Shown here: positions 45,849 to 57,374 of the stretch, piece by piece
How the letters are laid out: each line of letters begins with the position of its first letter
Position numbering within the stretch: position 1 is the first letter of the stretch
NCBI GenBank assembly: GCA_036346405.1
Contig: CM070562.1
Coordinates: 68,033,482 to 68,097,481 of the forward strand
Length of the DNA: 64,000 bases
Direction of reading: 5' to 3'
Source of the DNA: Phyllostachys edulis
Taxonomy: Eukaryota; Streptophyta; Magnoliopsida; Poales; Poaceae
Made by a program: the position numbers and the translations under genes
Notes under the pieces: generated by a model
What the model saw: only the letters and a program-made list of their open reading frames with translations
Databases searched by the model: none
Told to the model about the DNA's origin: nothing

Positions 45849-46634
45849 ACCCTGTTCATCACCAGAGGTGTCCTCGTCATCACCACGAGGGGTCATAGTG
45901 TGTGATCGTCGGGGAGCGTCCTCAATCCTATCTCTAAGAGAGTGATCATTATCTGAGAGAACGACGAAGACCTCCCGTTGATGATCTCCACTTGTGCTTG
46001 AAGTCTCCTCACTTGATTAGTCGAAAGATATCATCTGGCGACTTGGAGCAAGCCCCTCCAGGAAGGGGAATTCTAGGCTATAACAGTCTCCATCTGCAGG
46101 TGAGCCCTGCGAGGGGATGGTCGAACTCGCAGAAAAAATGAGCTCAACCCCATCCTCTGTGGGGCTAACCGGAGAGAGATGGCCACCAGATGCTGATGAA
46201 GCTCCAGAATGATGACTTCCAAGACTTGCCGTGCCAGGTCGGACGGCCTTAGATGGACTCCAACACTTGGAGGGGGGAACCCTCGCCATGTTCTAGGTCT
46301 GCCTTGGGACAGTCCTAATCATAGTCGGATTGACCCTTGCCCTCTGAGGAAACTGGTCTCTTAGTTGGGCGTAACGTTTTTTGGGATAAGGATCCCTCCT
46401 CAACTCCATCGGTGGTATGGTCTGCTGGATCTAATGAATGATCTCTGGAGGTGATATTACCATCGGATGATACAATACTTGGTTCGTAGTTGAAGCTGGC
46501 ATCCATGTCGATATCTACTTAATCGGCCAAGTCGAACCAATTCTCCTCATTTCACTCTCCTGCCATGGAAGCATTAGAGTTGGGAAAAATGAAGGAAACC
46601 TGTTGACCAGAAGATCTCCACGGACGGTGCCAAC
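45849..46634 (-). pseudogene. 5' leader and gag N-terminus of element C
   Basis: It lies between C's PBS (TTGGCACCGTCCGTGG, minus, 46634-46618) and the inserted element B. Minus frames 46565-46510 (with ENWFDLAD), 46506-46315 (MDASFNYEPSIVSSDGNITS) and 46289-46017 (Ser/Pro-rich) are polar and correspond in position to the N-terminal gag region of B. Stops separate them. The rest of C's gag and pol are not found. Confidence 0.55.
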
Positions 46635-47451
46635 TGTCGGTGTTTTAGAACCGATCTTACGTAATGATTGTTTGATTCGGGGTGTCTCTAAGACTCAAAT
46701 CATGCAGAGAGAAAGATACATGGATTTTTATACAGGTTCAGACCTTCTCCGGAGAGAATAACAACCCTACTCCTATTTGGTTATATTGAGTATGCTGGTT
46801 ACAGATCAAGAGAAAGACTCAAGTTTAATGTCTTATGCTCCTGATTGCCCCCCCCCTCCCGACCATCTGTTGATTCCACACTTTATATAGTGCTCAAAGT
46901 GGACGGTGGTTTCTCCTGTCCAAAGGGCGCCTCAACGCTTCAGATGATGAAGTAGTTACTGGAGATTATTGTTGGAGTAGTAATGTCCCCACATCGCCAG
47001 GCGGTTATCATCAGGGCAAAGAGTTTAATCGTGCAATTATTCTAGAGAATAACAGTGTATACTAACTATTTAGATGCCCTAATCAATTGTGCCTACTTGT
47101 CTGCAAGCTCAATCAATTATAGGGTGGTCGTAGTTGACCTGGTCGTAGAAGGACTTATGACCATATGGTGGTCGTAAAAATACTTATGACCATGTGGTGG
47201 TCGTAGAAGAACTTATGACCATGAGGTAATCGTAGAATGACTTACAACTATGAGACAGTCGTAGAAGAACTTACGACTATGGGGTGGTCGTAGAAGAACT
47301 TACGACCATGAGTTAGTCGTAGAAGGTCTTACGACTCCAATTTCTCCCTTATGGATATTAAGGGGTATACTTAAGAACCATATGAAGGTATTATTATCCA
47401 TAATAAGAATTACAGATAAATAATTAAATTAGGATTATTAGATCCTCGTCA
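46635..47451 (-). mobile_element. 5' LTR of element C (817 bp)
   Basis: It is a direct repeat of 25078-25934 (see element C) and is followed by AAATG. The left LTR is preceded by GCATG, so no perfect target-site duplication is seen. Confidence 0.8.
47127..47336. repeat. 29-bp-period dyad array in LTR C (right copy)
   Basis: Units start at 47142, 47171, 47200, 47229, 47258, 47287 and 47316, exactly 29 bases apart, with a partial unit at 47127. Each has GTCGTAGAA..CTTA(C/T)GAC arms. Confidence 0.9.
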
Positions 47452-47817
47452 AAATGAATTGAGAAAAACACTTTGATCATTTTGCATATGAAAATCTACC
47501 CATTTTTGAAACTTGAACTTTTGTTTAAAAGCAAATGCTAAAATACAAACAAACATGCACTTAAAGAAAATTGAGTTAAAACAAAATAAAAATGGTTGAG
47601 AGGGAAAATTTTACTAAACAACTTATATAAATTGTTATTAAGAATAACAAATACACTTACATAAGAAAACAAACTTATAAGAATTTTAGAGAAAATCACA
47701 GAAGGGATAAACTTCTAAAAAAATTACATAAGAGACTACATTAGGCCAGGAGCCCTCACAAAAAGTTTCATAAAATTTGGACTTAGTTTGCCCAGAGGTC
47801 CGACAGGAGGATTGCTA

Positions 47818-48041
47818 GTGTTGGGCTGAATTGCGGATATCCGGCCTGGCATAATCCGAATAATCCGTATTTGTATCTGTATTCGACGGATACTAGGGCT
47901 ACCGTACTTGTATTCGTTTCCGATAAAAAATTCGTATTCATTTCCGATCCAAGAATTATCCGAGAAAAATCCGATCCAAAACAATCCGAATTCGTTTTCG
48001 TCCGGATCGGTCGGAAACTATCCGATCCGTTTTCACCCCTA
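47818..48041. mobile_element. hAT-like MITE
   Basis: The right end read on the minus strand is TAGGGGTGAAAACGGATCGG, a terminal repeat type seen in many plant hAT-like miniature elements, followed by GGATCGG/TCCGA/CGGAAA-rich DNA. The left end (TTGGGCTGAATTGCGGAT) is a poor match, so that boundary is approximate. Confidence 0.5.
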
Positions 48042-48736
48042 GTTTAGATAGCTGTTTAGAAAAAAAAAACTAATGTTTTTTTTGTCACGTAGGCCAGATA
48101 CAGATAAGGTGTTTATTTTTTAGCATCGATATTTAATTAGGCATCGGTGCTTAACATGTGTGTATGTATATAACTATATCTAATTAATAGATAATACAAC
48201 ATTTAAGCATCTACAAAACAGATGTTTGCATCGGAGAAAAAGATTTTTACTTACATGGATACTTGATGATGTGGCTACATTCTCTCTCTTTAAACATTTA
48301 TATATATGTATTTTGCATTGTACATGCTGTAATAGGTTGATGTTCAGTTGTTCACCGTGCGATCAATGTGCCGGAATTCAGAATAAACCGGGCGGTGGTA
48401 CTGAACAACCGAACAGTGCGTCTGAATCGAACTGATCAGCTGAACACTATATATACAACAAAGTAACGGCTCGATCCATCGACGCGTCACCCGGAAATTA
48501 CGCTTGCTTAAAGTCTTCTTCCGCGGGATTTTAGATGAACATTAACGCTTGAACCAGATCACTAGTAGTAGTAGGGGTTTTTTTTTGTCGAGGGAAGTAG
48601 GAGTAGTACGGAGTATATTACAGTGTTCAACACAGCAAATATATTTGATATTTATAGTCTTTGACATGCAGTGATGCAGATGAGATCAACTGTGGGAAAG
48701 CACAATAAACACACACAGAGAAATACAAAGTACAGA

Positions 48737-48738
<2 letters not shown>

Positions 48739-48772
<34 letters not shown>
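48739..48772. repeat. (AT)17 microsatellite
   Basis: Uninterrupted AT dinucleotides, about 200 bases downstream of the P450 stop codon. Confidence 0.95.
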
Positions 48773-48774
<2 letters not shown>

Positions 48775-48975
48775 CAGTAAATATGTACTTGTCTCCCTTA
48801 GTCATCTTATTTGCATGGCTTTCATTCAACCTTCAAGAGATTTGTGTCATATTCCTTGACAGCGTAGTTCAGCTCAAAGGGTGGATCTTTTCGTCACTCT
48901 TCAGCTGTTCGGTCAGAAATCAACGTATAAGATCAAATCTTACTTAAAATAGATAAGAAGTTAACATCTTGATGC

Positions 48976-50562
48976 TTAACAGTTTGTTTTGATAGAGATG
49001 ATTGAAACTTGGTGCATTGTTATGTTACCGGCCACGGCGACGTGGACGTGCGGCTGCTCCCGCCTGACCCTGAAGTTCACCATGAGGCCGTTCTTCATGT
49101 ACAGCGTGGTGTTGAGCTTCGGCTTCACCTCCTGCCCGGGCACCACGTCCACGGCGAACGCCTCGAGCACCGCCGCCGCCAGAGTCTTCATCTGCGTGTA
49201 CGCGAACCGCTTGCCGATGCAAAGCCTCGGGCCGGCGTTGAACACCACGTACTTGAACGGGCTCTCGCCGCCGGCGAACGCCCCGCCCCTCATCCACCGC
49301 TCGGGGCGGAACTCCATGCAGTCCTCGCCCCACGACGCCGGGTCCCGCCCCATGGCGTACGTGTTGTAGATCACCCGCTGGCATGCGCGGACCACCGTGC
49401 CGTCCGGGAGCACGTCGTCCTCGATGGCCTCCTTGAAGTCGACGGGCACCGGCGGGTAGAGGCGCATCGCCTCCGTGAGCGCCGCGTGGAGGTAGTCCAT
49501 CATCTTGACGTCGCCGCGGGCGGCGCGGACGTCCTCGAGGACGCGTGCCTCGACGTCCGGGTGGCCCGCGAGGAGCCAGAAGAACCAGGCGAGCCCCACG
49601 GAGCTCGTGTCGCGCCCCGCGAGGATGAAGCTGACGCAGAAGTCACGGAGGAACTCGTCGGAGTAGTCGGCGCCTGGCGCCGACATGAGCCGCGAGAGGA
49701 GGTCGCAGCGGCCGTGCAGGTTCCCGATCTTGCGCAGCTTGGTGCGGCGCTCGGAGACGGTCCGCTCGGCGAACTCCCGCACGGAGCGCACGGCCTCCAC
49801 GAGGCGGCGCTCGCTGCCGACGCGGAGGAACCGCTTGGCCTTCCAGGCGAAGGGCGGCGTGACGAAGCGGGAGAGCGAGAGCTCCGTGGCGCGCTCGAAC
49901 GCGCGCGCGAACGGCACGTCGGGGAGGCCGTCCGCGAGGCAGCCAGCGTCCACCCCGAACGCCGTCATGCAGATGTTGTCGAACGTGAACCGGAGGAGCA
50001 CATCCTGGAGGTCCACGGCGTCGCCGCCCTGCTGCAGCCGCTTGAGCAGCGGCATGAGCCGGCCGTACACCAGCTGCTCGATGGTCCTCGCCGAGAACTC
50101 GAGGAACTGCACCGAGTGCATCTCGGCCGTGGCCGCGCGGCGCTGCGCGCGCCACGCCTCCCCGTCGGCGTTGAAGATCCCTCCCCCGAGCAGCTCCGCG
50201 AACCGCTCGCGGTAGTAGGGCCCCTTGGGGTAGTTTGCGAAGTTGGCCTTGAGCACGTGCTCGACGTTTGCCGGCACAGCGGTCATGACGCCCGAGGAGC
50301 CCCCGCCCCACATGCCGCGGTACGGGAACGTGCCGCCGGCGCGCGCCAGCGCGGCGGCGCCCCAGTCGTAGATGTCGTCAAGGTGCGCGAATAGCGTGGG
50401 GATGACGCCGAACACTGGCCACAGCATGGGCCCGCCCCGCGACGTCAGCCGGCGCACGGCCGCGCTGCAGGCGAAGAGCACCGCGGCGGCCACGGCCAGG
50501 TCGGACGCCCGCACGTATTCCTGCATGGCGCGCACCACGACGTTCAGGAACCTACGCGCCAT
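48976..50562 (-). CDS. CYP86B: Cytochrome P450, CYP86B type (fatty-acid omega-hydroxylase family)
   Basis: An intronless frame of 528 codons plus TAA (48978-48976). I start at the ATG at 50562 (MARRFLNV), which has G at -3 and +4; the frame extends 12 codons upstream but without a Met. Order: N-terminal membrane anchor (about residues 19-37), hinge with WPVFGVIP, C-helix WRAQRR (137-142), I-helix AGRDTSS (315-321), ExxR EAMR (364-367), PERW (420-423), heme loop FNAGPRLCIG with the Cys ligand at 448. All catalytic motifs are intact. The YPKGPYYRERF, GGIFNADGEAW and EAIEDDVLPDGT stretches fit CYP86B, whose Arabidopsis member hydroxylates very-long-chain fatty acids for suberin; that role here is inferred. 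It is an ER enzyme using a P450 reductase. The last ~20 residues are an unremarkable extension. Very GC-rich, as in one class of grass genes, and flanked entirely by transposons. Confidence 0.93.
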   Translation of the reverse strand: MARRFLNVVVRAMQEYVRASDLAVAAAVLFACSAAVRRLTSRGGPMLWPVFGVIPTLFAHLDDIYDWGAAALARAGGTFPYRGMWGGGSSGVMTAVPANVEHVLKANFANYPKGPYYRERFAELLGGGIFNADGEAWRAQRRAATAEMHSVQFLEFSARTIEQLVYGRLMPLLKRLQQGGDAVDLQDVLLRFTFDNICMTAFGVDAGCLADGLPDVPFARAFERATELSLSRFVTPPFAWKAKRFLRVGSERRLVEAVRSVREFAERTVSERRTKLRKIGNLHGRCDLLSRLMSAPGADYSDEFLRDFCVSFILAGRDTSSVGLAWFFWLLAGHPDVEARVLEDVRAARGDVKMMDYLHAALTEAMRLYPPVPVDFKEAIEDDVLPDGTVVRACQRVIYNTYAMGRDPASWGEDCMEFRPERWMRGGAFAGGESPFKYVVFNAGPRLCIGKRFAYTQMKTLAAAVLEAFAVDVVPGQEVKPKLNTTLYMKNGLMVNFRVRREQPHVHVAVAGNITMHQVSIISIKTNC

Positions 50563-50882
50563 CACCCACGTATTGTGCTCACTGCTCAGTGAGATCACGC
50601 TCGTGACGACGATGTGTTAGGTAGGGAGTCGCACTTAGTACTAGTACAAGTTGTTTGTTGTGTGCTACTAGTGAAGTGAACTGCGTGTGTTCAATTGCAC
50701 GCGTGTTTCGTCTTGTATCCAAACTTGGTATGGGGTTGCGACTTGCGGGGAGTGTGGCCGCTATTTGTAGGGGGCGCATGGATCATGTCCCTGTCGTGGT
50801 CTATTCGAGCCGTTGGAGAATTGAATTGGGTTTTGCTTCGGAACACCGCTTTAGTGGAGAAGTTTTCGAGCTATCGGTAAGG
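50563..50882 (-). promoter_or_regulatory. CYP86B: Putative promoter and 5' UTR of the P450 gene
   Basis: About 320 bases lie between the start codon and the first MITE. The only TATA-like sequence in a sensible position is CTACAAATAG on the minus strand (50770-50761), ~200 bases upstream of the ATG. The short promoter bounded by MITEs is notable. No other motif is called. Confidence 0.4.
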
Positions 50883-51060
50883 TAGGGATGTGATCAGAGC
50901 GGATACGGATGAATATTATTCTTCTTGTATTCTATTTTGTAGTTTTTTTTTGGAGTCAGACACGGATAGTGTCGGATAACTATTTCTCCATCTCGTATTC
51001 GCTCTACGAACCTTTGGTCGATCAGTCGGACGAAAATTATCCGCTTCTTTTGCACTCCTA
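50883..51060. mobile_element. MITE (first of two related copies)
   Basis: It begins TAGGGATGTGATCAGAGCGG and ends (minus strand) TAGGAGTGCAAAAG. Inside it has ATTCTTCTTGTATTCTATTT and GGAGTCAGACACGGATAGTG, also present in the next copy. It lies about 320 bases upstream of the P450 start codon. Confidence 0.55.
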
Positions 51061-51077
51061 CACAGGACATTGAACAG

Positions 51078-51314
51078 TAGGAGTGTAATCAGAGCGAACA
51101 CGGAGAGACTAATCGCTGAAATGTCAAAGGGAAAACACTCAGTATCCTGTGCCTACTCAGATGCAATAATCCACATATTTGTTATCTTATTTCTAAGTGA
51201 AGTCACATCAGTCTTTCCTTATACCACCATACATACGGCGAATATCGCTCTTCTTGTATCATATTCCGTATTTTTTCATCGGAGTCAGACATTGATAGTG
51301 TCGGATACTCATTT
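51078..51314. mobile_element. MITE (second copy), cut by CACTA-2
   Basis: It begins TAGGAGTGTAATCAGAGCGA, then ~120 bases with no counterpart in the first copy (51110-51230), then GCTCTTCTTGTATCATATTC and GGAGTCAGACATTGATAGTG as in the first copy. It stops at 51314, where CACTA-2 starts. The remaining MITE end is not in the window. Confidence 0.5.
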
Positions 51315-51700
51315 CACTACTACAGAGAGGGTCATCACAGACGGCTCCAAACCGTCATCACACACGGTTTTTGAACCATCTAAATTTATATGTCTGTGAT
51401 AACAGGCGGTTATCACAGACGGTTTTTGAGCCATCTGTGATAAGTCGCAACACAGACAATTTTTTAATGAAACCGTCTGTGAAGGCCTACTATCACAGAC
51501 GATTTCCACCAACAACCGTCTGTGATATGTAGGATATCACAACCGGTTCTATTTACAAACAATCTGTGATTGGAAACATATCATAGACGGTTAGTAAAAA
51601 TAACCGTCTGTGATAGTAGGTCTTCACAAAAATAAATGTCTGTCATATCCGACATATCATATACGGTTGTTAGTGGAAACCGTTTGTGATAGTTCGTTAT
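51315..51700. repeat. Terminal and subterminal repeats of CACTA-2
   Basis: The terminus CACTACTAC is followed by about ten CACAGACGGTT / AACCGTCTGTGAT motifs, some degenerate, in hairpin pairs as at 28000-28370. Confidence 0.85.
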
Positions 51701-51720
51701 ACATAACTAATTTTTTTCTG

Positions 51721-52546
51721 ATTTTCAGCTAGCCTCAGGAATTGCTAGCCATGCCATCTGAAAACAAGTAAACAGAAAACAGATAAATCACAGATGAATC
51801 AATTGTTGACAACTCAAAGTGATCATTTACAACTCAAAATCAATTACAAAAGAATATATTCAAGTATTGTCATTAGAGTTACAATTGAATTACAACTACT
51901 CAAACTGAATTACAATTGAATCAATTGTTTGAAGATCATTCAGTAGTGTTGACGGAGTAAAACTCTTCGCTGGCGTTAATGATCTCCATCTTGATGAAGC
52001 TGTAGAGCATCCCTCGAACCTCTGATATTTTGGTCATAATCAACGCATCTAAATCGAGTATCAGGCCCTATCGCTAGCAGGATTAAAGTAGTAAGCATAT
52101 ATATTTAAATTTATAATTAGAAAATAATTATTGCGAGATAGACAAACCTGTGGATTATTTGTCTTAGCACTCATGATTTGCCGCATATAACGTCAAACAT
52201 AGAATACACATAAGTGATCTTGTTTTAGCTGGTGGTACTGCAAAAATAGAATTACATATATAAGTATAGTCAGTTCGAGACGCATTATTACGAAGTGTGA
52301 TATATGATTATTGTGTTGTAGCGCGTACCGGAAATCGCGTCCTGTGTTGCAGTTTAGCGCTCGATTCCTTATGTGTCCCTTCCTCGGCAACATATGCATT
52401 GAACGACCTACGTGATTCCAAAAATTTATCCTTGGCCATTTCATACGAAGAAAGACTACAATAGAGTTATGCATGGAGGAAATGAGCATACATATCGAGT
52501 ATTTCTTGCAGAAGGGTGAAGTCGTGGTTTTTGTTGAGTAGCGAAT
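51721..52546 (-). pseudogene. 3' part of the CACTA-2 gene (downstream of insertion F)
   Basis: 52489-52193 on the minus strand aligns with 35040-35290 of CACTA-1 (LISSMHNSIVVFLRMKWPRI, LQHNNHISHFVIMRLE). The sequence downstream of the CACTA-1 deletion point survives here: an AGTACCACCAGCTAAAACAAG stretch and on to 51950. Stops are frequent. 51721-51950 is AT-rich 3' DNA. Confidence 0.6.
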
Positions 52547-55500
52547 TGTAACAACCCAAAATCCCTAAGTTGGATTAGCTAAGCATCTACTGTGCATTTG
52601 TGAAATTTTGGACCTTTTTAAAAAATTTTGTTGCAAAGCAAATAGGTTACAACCTGATTTTTCAAAACCTAGAAATGAAATTCCTAAAACAAAATAAAAG
52701 TTTGTCAAGAATTTGAAAACCTAGTTCAGAGTAGGGTATAAAACCCTATGTAGAAAATCCTTTGATTTTGAAGACTATATTTGAAACCTAGTAATCCAAT
52801 ACTCCTTCTCCATTTCAAAAGCTCAAATTGAACTTAGGGTAAAACTAAAAAGGTTTCCAACATGGGAAAATTTATTTTGGGATTCAAATTATCAATAGTA
52901 AAACCTCATATGCTCCTAGAATGCTTGAGGTACTTTCAAAAGAATTCTCAAATTCTAAATTCTAAACTTACTTTCTCTAGCTCATAATTACAAACTAATT
53001 TTCGTTTTTGAAAATATAGTAGGACTCAAAACTGAGGATATTTTATTTGGATTGGATATGTTCTGTTATGCTTGTTTGGATTTTTCTGGAAGTTTGGAGA
53101 CTATTTGGTTCCTTATTGGATTTGCATATTCAAATTGAGTCTGAATTTAAAATGCACGCAAATCTTGTAAACAATGCCTGGAAATATTTTTCCTAGGCTC
53201 TGTAACACATTTTAAAGTCACTTCAAAATTTCATAATTTTTAGAAATAATTTACTATCTTTAAACAATCAGTCAAAGTAAAGATTTGAAAGTCAAACATA
53301 AAAAAGAGGAACTTCAAATAATTCTAGAGAAAAATATAGTACATGAAAAACAAAAGAAATTTTACACCATAATATGCACTAGGTCCTCTGCCTACCCTAA
53401 AATTTTGTTGAATTTTGGAGCTAGGAATCTATATCTCAAAATCCCCTAAAACTACCTCAGCCAATTTGGAAAAACCTTTTTCCTTACCCTCCTATTGTTC
53501 CTCTAGTTTGAACCATGTTCCCACCGAACCCACTCGCCCTGACCACCTTTCCCTCCGCCGCTGACCACCTGGCCCCAACGCTAGGCTTATCATCCACACA
53601 CCCAGCCCCACAGGCAGGCCTTCACCTCCACGGCGTCAAGCCAACACTTATGGCCCTGGCCACGCGCCCTGAGCCTCGGTGCCCGCGCATCAACCCGCCG
53701 CCGGTTTTCCCTGGCCGCCCGTGGTTTCGCGCATGCCCATGCCTCGCCCGGTTCATGCGCTACACCCGCGTCTTGCCTGCGTCCCCGTCATGCCCAAGCT
53801 GCATTGAAGCCAAGCCACTCCCGAGCGCACCGCCAGCCACCTCCAGTACTCTGCCCACTCGCCTATAAAAGCCAATCACCAAGCCACCCCTTCCTTCCCT
53901 ACTGCTTCCACCTCCATTATTCTCCTCTCCAAACACAACCCAAGTTCAAGCACCGAATGCCAATGTCGGCCTACCGCACCGCCAACAACGCTCCAGCCGC
54001 ACAGGCGACCTTCAGGTAGCCCCGTATGTGTCACGATGTGCGCTAGAGTGCATGGAAGACTTCCCCTCAATCAATTCGGCGGTTCCCTCACTAAAGAGTT
54101 GTGTTGCGCTTTCTTCCCCAGGACCGGCCACCACCACCCTTTTTGTTGCCGCTTCCTCTTCGGAGACCCCCCTTTCCGATTACCCCCTCAGTGAGCATGT
54201 CTTAATCTCCCTTTACCTCCCCTTATATCTCATTGGCTTTCTCGTCTTCTCCAGGATCGCCTCCATGGTGGAGCACCTACGTCGCCGACGGCACACGTCA
54301 CCAGCCCGACTTAGTCCACCTTGGCTTCCCTCGAATGCACTGGTAGGTTCCCTAAGCTCCACTAGTGCCCATGCTTCCTTCATTTTCACCCCAACACCAC
54401 CCTACGACGTCGGCCCCTTTTCACCCCCCACGGCCGGTCACCCCGTGCCCTTGCCACGCCTCCTTAGTGCCGCCCGGGCCCTAATGTCGCCACCCCTAGC
54501 TCCCTTGACACCCTGGCGACCCATTTTGGCCATCGCCATGGTCTCCATGCCGCTCCTGTCGCTGGTAATTTGCCGCTCCAAACCGGCCTGAGCCCCCCTG
54601 TTCATCGTCTCTGTAAAGCCCCTCTCCGTGACTGATCGGTGGAACCCCTTGTAAAGTCAATCAAAATTACTACGAACAAATGATGTAACTACTAATTGGG
54701 ATACTCTAATGAATTGAAAAAAGTAAAAATTGAAAATTGTTGGATGATTAGGCATTAGCATTTCAGTTCTGAATAAGTTACTTTTGTCTGTTAATTGAAC
54801 AGTTGAGTGATCAGAGAAGAGTTTAGATGAAAACTTGAAGTGTCAGTAGACCTCAATTACAAAGCCAACTACCTAATGCCAACCAATATTTTGTACGTTA
54901 GTTAGGTCACTCAAATAAATTAACCTAATTGAAATTGATATTTGAAGTAGCCAGTAGCACCTCAGATCAGGAAGTTGTCTGTTGCAACATATATAAGCAG
55001 AGAAGTGTTTTTACGAGGAACTGAAATGACAGTGGACTAATACAACTTACACAAGTACATTTGACAAAAAGATAATTGAATCAAGTGAGAAAAACTCATT
55101 TAACAGTACCTCAATATAGCAAATCCTTTTTGATGAAATGCATTAACAGAGAAGATAATTTAAGCTAGCTAGGAATGACAATAAGTAAATAACCTTTCTA
55201 GCGCAAGTGGGAACAGGGTTGTGTTGCATTAAAAAGACATTAGAAGTTGACAGTAAGTTAGAAAAGTGCTTTGTCAGTGAAACCCTCTAGGAAAATCACC
55301 TATCTGTTGCTAACTACTATTTTTGAATGTCAATTAAATCACTCCCTTGAGTTAGTAAGTTAGAAGTTTGAGTTTTTAGCACTTAAGTTCGGTGAATCTT
55401 GCTGTTATAGGTTACATGAATAGTCTGAAAAATATCAGATTTGCAAGGAGGTTATTAACATGACCAATTCTAGTAGATAGAAGTTTCCCTTGATCCAATT

Positions 55501-56289
55501 AGTCATTTGGCAATCATCTAACTAGCAGCATCCTAATTTGAAAAGAACACCTATAGAAGTGAATTTTCAAAGCTAACAAAGGTCAACCAAATCCTTTTGA
55601 TGAGTTTTGAACAGAGAAGGTTTTAGGGCAATTTGGAACCACAACCTCAGTCCACTTATGAAATCTTCAAATGCAAGTGATTGTGGTATTAAGTGGCCAT
55701 TAGAGTTTGTCTTAATTAATCAGTTGGTAAGTATCTAACAGCAGCAGTTAATCTGAAAACATATATGAATAAGTGATTTAATGAGGAAACTAGTTGTCAA
55801 AACAGTGAAGTCCAGTACCTAAATTTGGTTGACAATTCTTAGTAGCCCTTAGCAGCCTCATGAACCTAAAAACAGATTTATAAATTCATCAAGGGTAGTA
55901 ATCAGCCTTTAGCTATTAATTCTAAAAGAGCAAGAGTTATATGGGAGACAAGTTTGAAATGCAATACTCACCTAGCTGTGAGGTAGGACTAATTCTAATA
56001 CCAAAGCAAATGGATTAGAAAATATAATTGTTAACATTAGCATCTAATCTATAAGGATAAAAATGAAACATTTGAGTCAAGGATTAAATTAGTGGTTAGT
56101 AATCAATGATAGACCTAATGCCTTAGTTTCATTTTCAAAAGTTCATAACCAATTCAAATCAAATCCAAATCAAATAATTTTTGCCTCCAAAATCATTATC
56201 CTTCTTCTGTTTTAATTTCATAATTTTTGGATACTCTTGGAATTTTGGTGTTTATTCGGTGTTTCCGCTTTGTCTGTTTTTATCGTTAG

Positions 56290-56321
56290 ACGACGATGAT
56301 GCGGGAGTACAACCAAAATGA
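56290..56321 (+). other. Exon-like module in LTR F
   Basis: It follows GTTTTTATCGTTAG and, after a two-base phase, reads DDDAGVQPK then TGA. AGCAAAGGCAAGC follows about 30 bases later. It is the shortest member of the set. Confidence 0.3.
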
Positions 56322-57374
56322 TCATGAGAATGTCCAGAGTACCAGCAAGCAAAGGCAAGCACCCATTATGTTGATGCATGTTGATCCTATTACATTCAAA
56401 AATTATTATCTTGTTTTGCAACTGTATGTATGCATGCTTATTTGTCAAATTATATTGTGATTAGAGGTAGTTAATCCTATTGCATGAATTTCCTAAAATT
56501 GTTCATCCCCTGCCACTAGCCTAAGTTAATAATTTCGCTGGTGAATTAGAGCCCGGTGGAAGATATATGGTCTACTTATGTTTATTCGGTGTCATGCTTG
56601 GCAATGCTTAGCTTCCGGTAGATTGGGCGATTGTCGATTTAGTCGATAACCTTGATCACATAAATCATTTTATTATGTTATGTACAACACCCTATGCTAT
56701 TTGAAAAACTAAAAATGAAAATAAAATGTTTTCGACTTGGGCACATTGGTTGGAAGGTGTGCTGTTGGGTGTGTGCTTGGTGCCCGAGTCAATAAGGACC
56801 GAATTACTTGTGTCATTGATCCAAGCGTTATTGCATGCATTCCACATGAGGGTCATATGGGAACCCCTCTTGCCTTAGTACTTTGGCGTGTGTTAGCTCC
56901 GAGTCGCAGAAGGTGGGTGTGTGTTGTGTAAAAAAAAAGAAGAAGAAATGTGTCTATGTGTGTTGGGTGTGTGGGAGAGGAGTCTTGTCTAGGTTCTCCA
57001 CACCGAGGGGCATTGTAGTTGTTTGAGGCTTTACCCCTATAGGGTAGTTGACTTTTGGCTTTGCACTGACTCCGACATAACGTATGGGTTCTATCCATAC
57101 GGGCGGCTCGTAGTTAACACACAATATTGAAAAACGTCTCGTAGGACTTAGCTCTGCTAGCATACCTTCGGAAGTGTGCTTTATCCGGTGGCAAAAGGAG
57201 TGGTCTGATATGTCAGTAAAGTTGTACACCCCTGCAGGGTATAAACTATTCGAATAGCCTCGTCCTAGGTTATGGACATGCTTGGTTAGGTCGTGCAAGA
57301 ATTAGACTCAATATTTTGGAAGTTAAACTTAAAACTTGATGGGTATTATTGAGAATGGTTTCTCATGCTATGTT

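Larger units (their letters stand above)
25078..47451 (-). mobile_element. Ty3/gypsy element C with nested insertions
   Basis: Two similar ~0.85-kb direct repeats, both starting TGTCGGTGTTTTAGAACCGA on the plus strand and ending CCTCATCA or CCTCGTCA, lie at 25078-25934 and 46635-47451. A primer-site-like TTGGCACCGTCCGTGG (minus) abuts the right copy and a G-rich PPT abuts the left, so the element is on the minus strand. Only its 5' leader/gag start (45849-46634) and its 3' end with an antisense gene (25935-27966) are recognisable. The middle is occupied by CACTA-1, D, J and B. The primer site and the antisense ORF before the 3' LTR suggest the Tat lineage (inference). Confidence 0.7.
47452..48975. 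other. Intergenic DNA 3' of the P450 gene
   Basis: It is AT-rich and contains a MITE-like element (47818-48041), a region with repeated GCATCG / AAGCATC phrases (48120-48240), and an (AT)17 tract. No supported gene or clear poly(A) signal. Confidence 0.5.

Noticed and set aside
47127..47336. 29-bp-period short palindromic repeats that look like a CRISPR array
   Set aside because: This is plant nuclear DNA; the units lie inside a retrotransposon LTR, spacers are near-identical, and no cas genes are present.
49009..50394. 461-residue open frame on the plus strand over the P450 gene
   Set aside because: It is a mirror frame caused by very GC-rich codon use of the P450; it is His/Arg/Glu/Ala-rich with no domain, while the minus frame has every P450 motif.
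50563..50598. P450 start 12 codons upstream
   Set aside because: The codon at 50598 is GTG, not ATG; the first ATG in frame is at 50562 in good context.
53515..54591. Two plus-strand frames of 117 and 187 residues in LTR F
   Set aside because: Pro/Ser/Leu-rich, no domain, and located in the GC-rich block that is non-coding or 5' UTR-like in sister LTRs.
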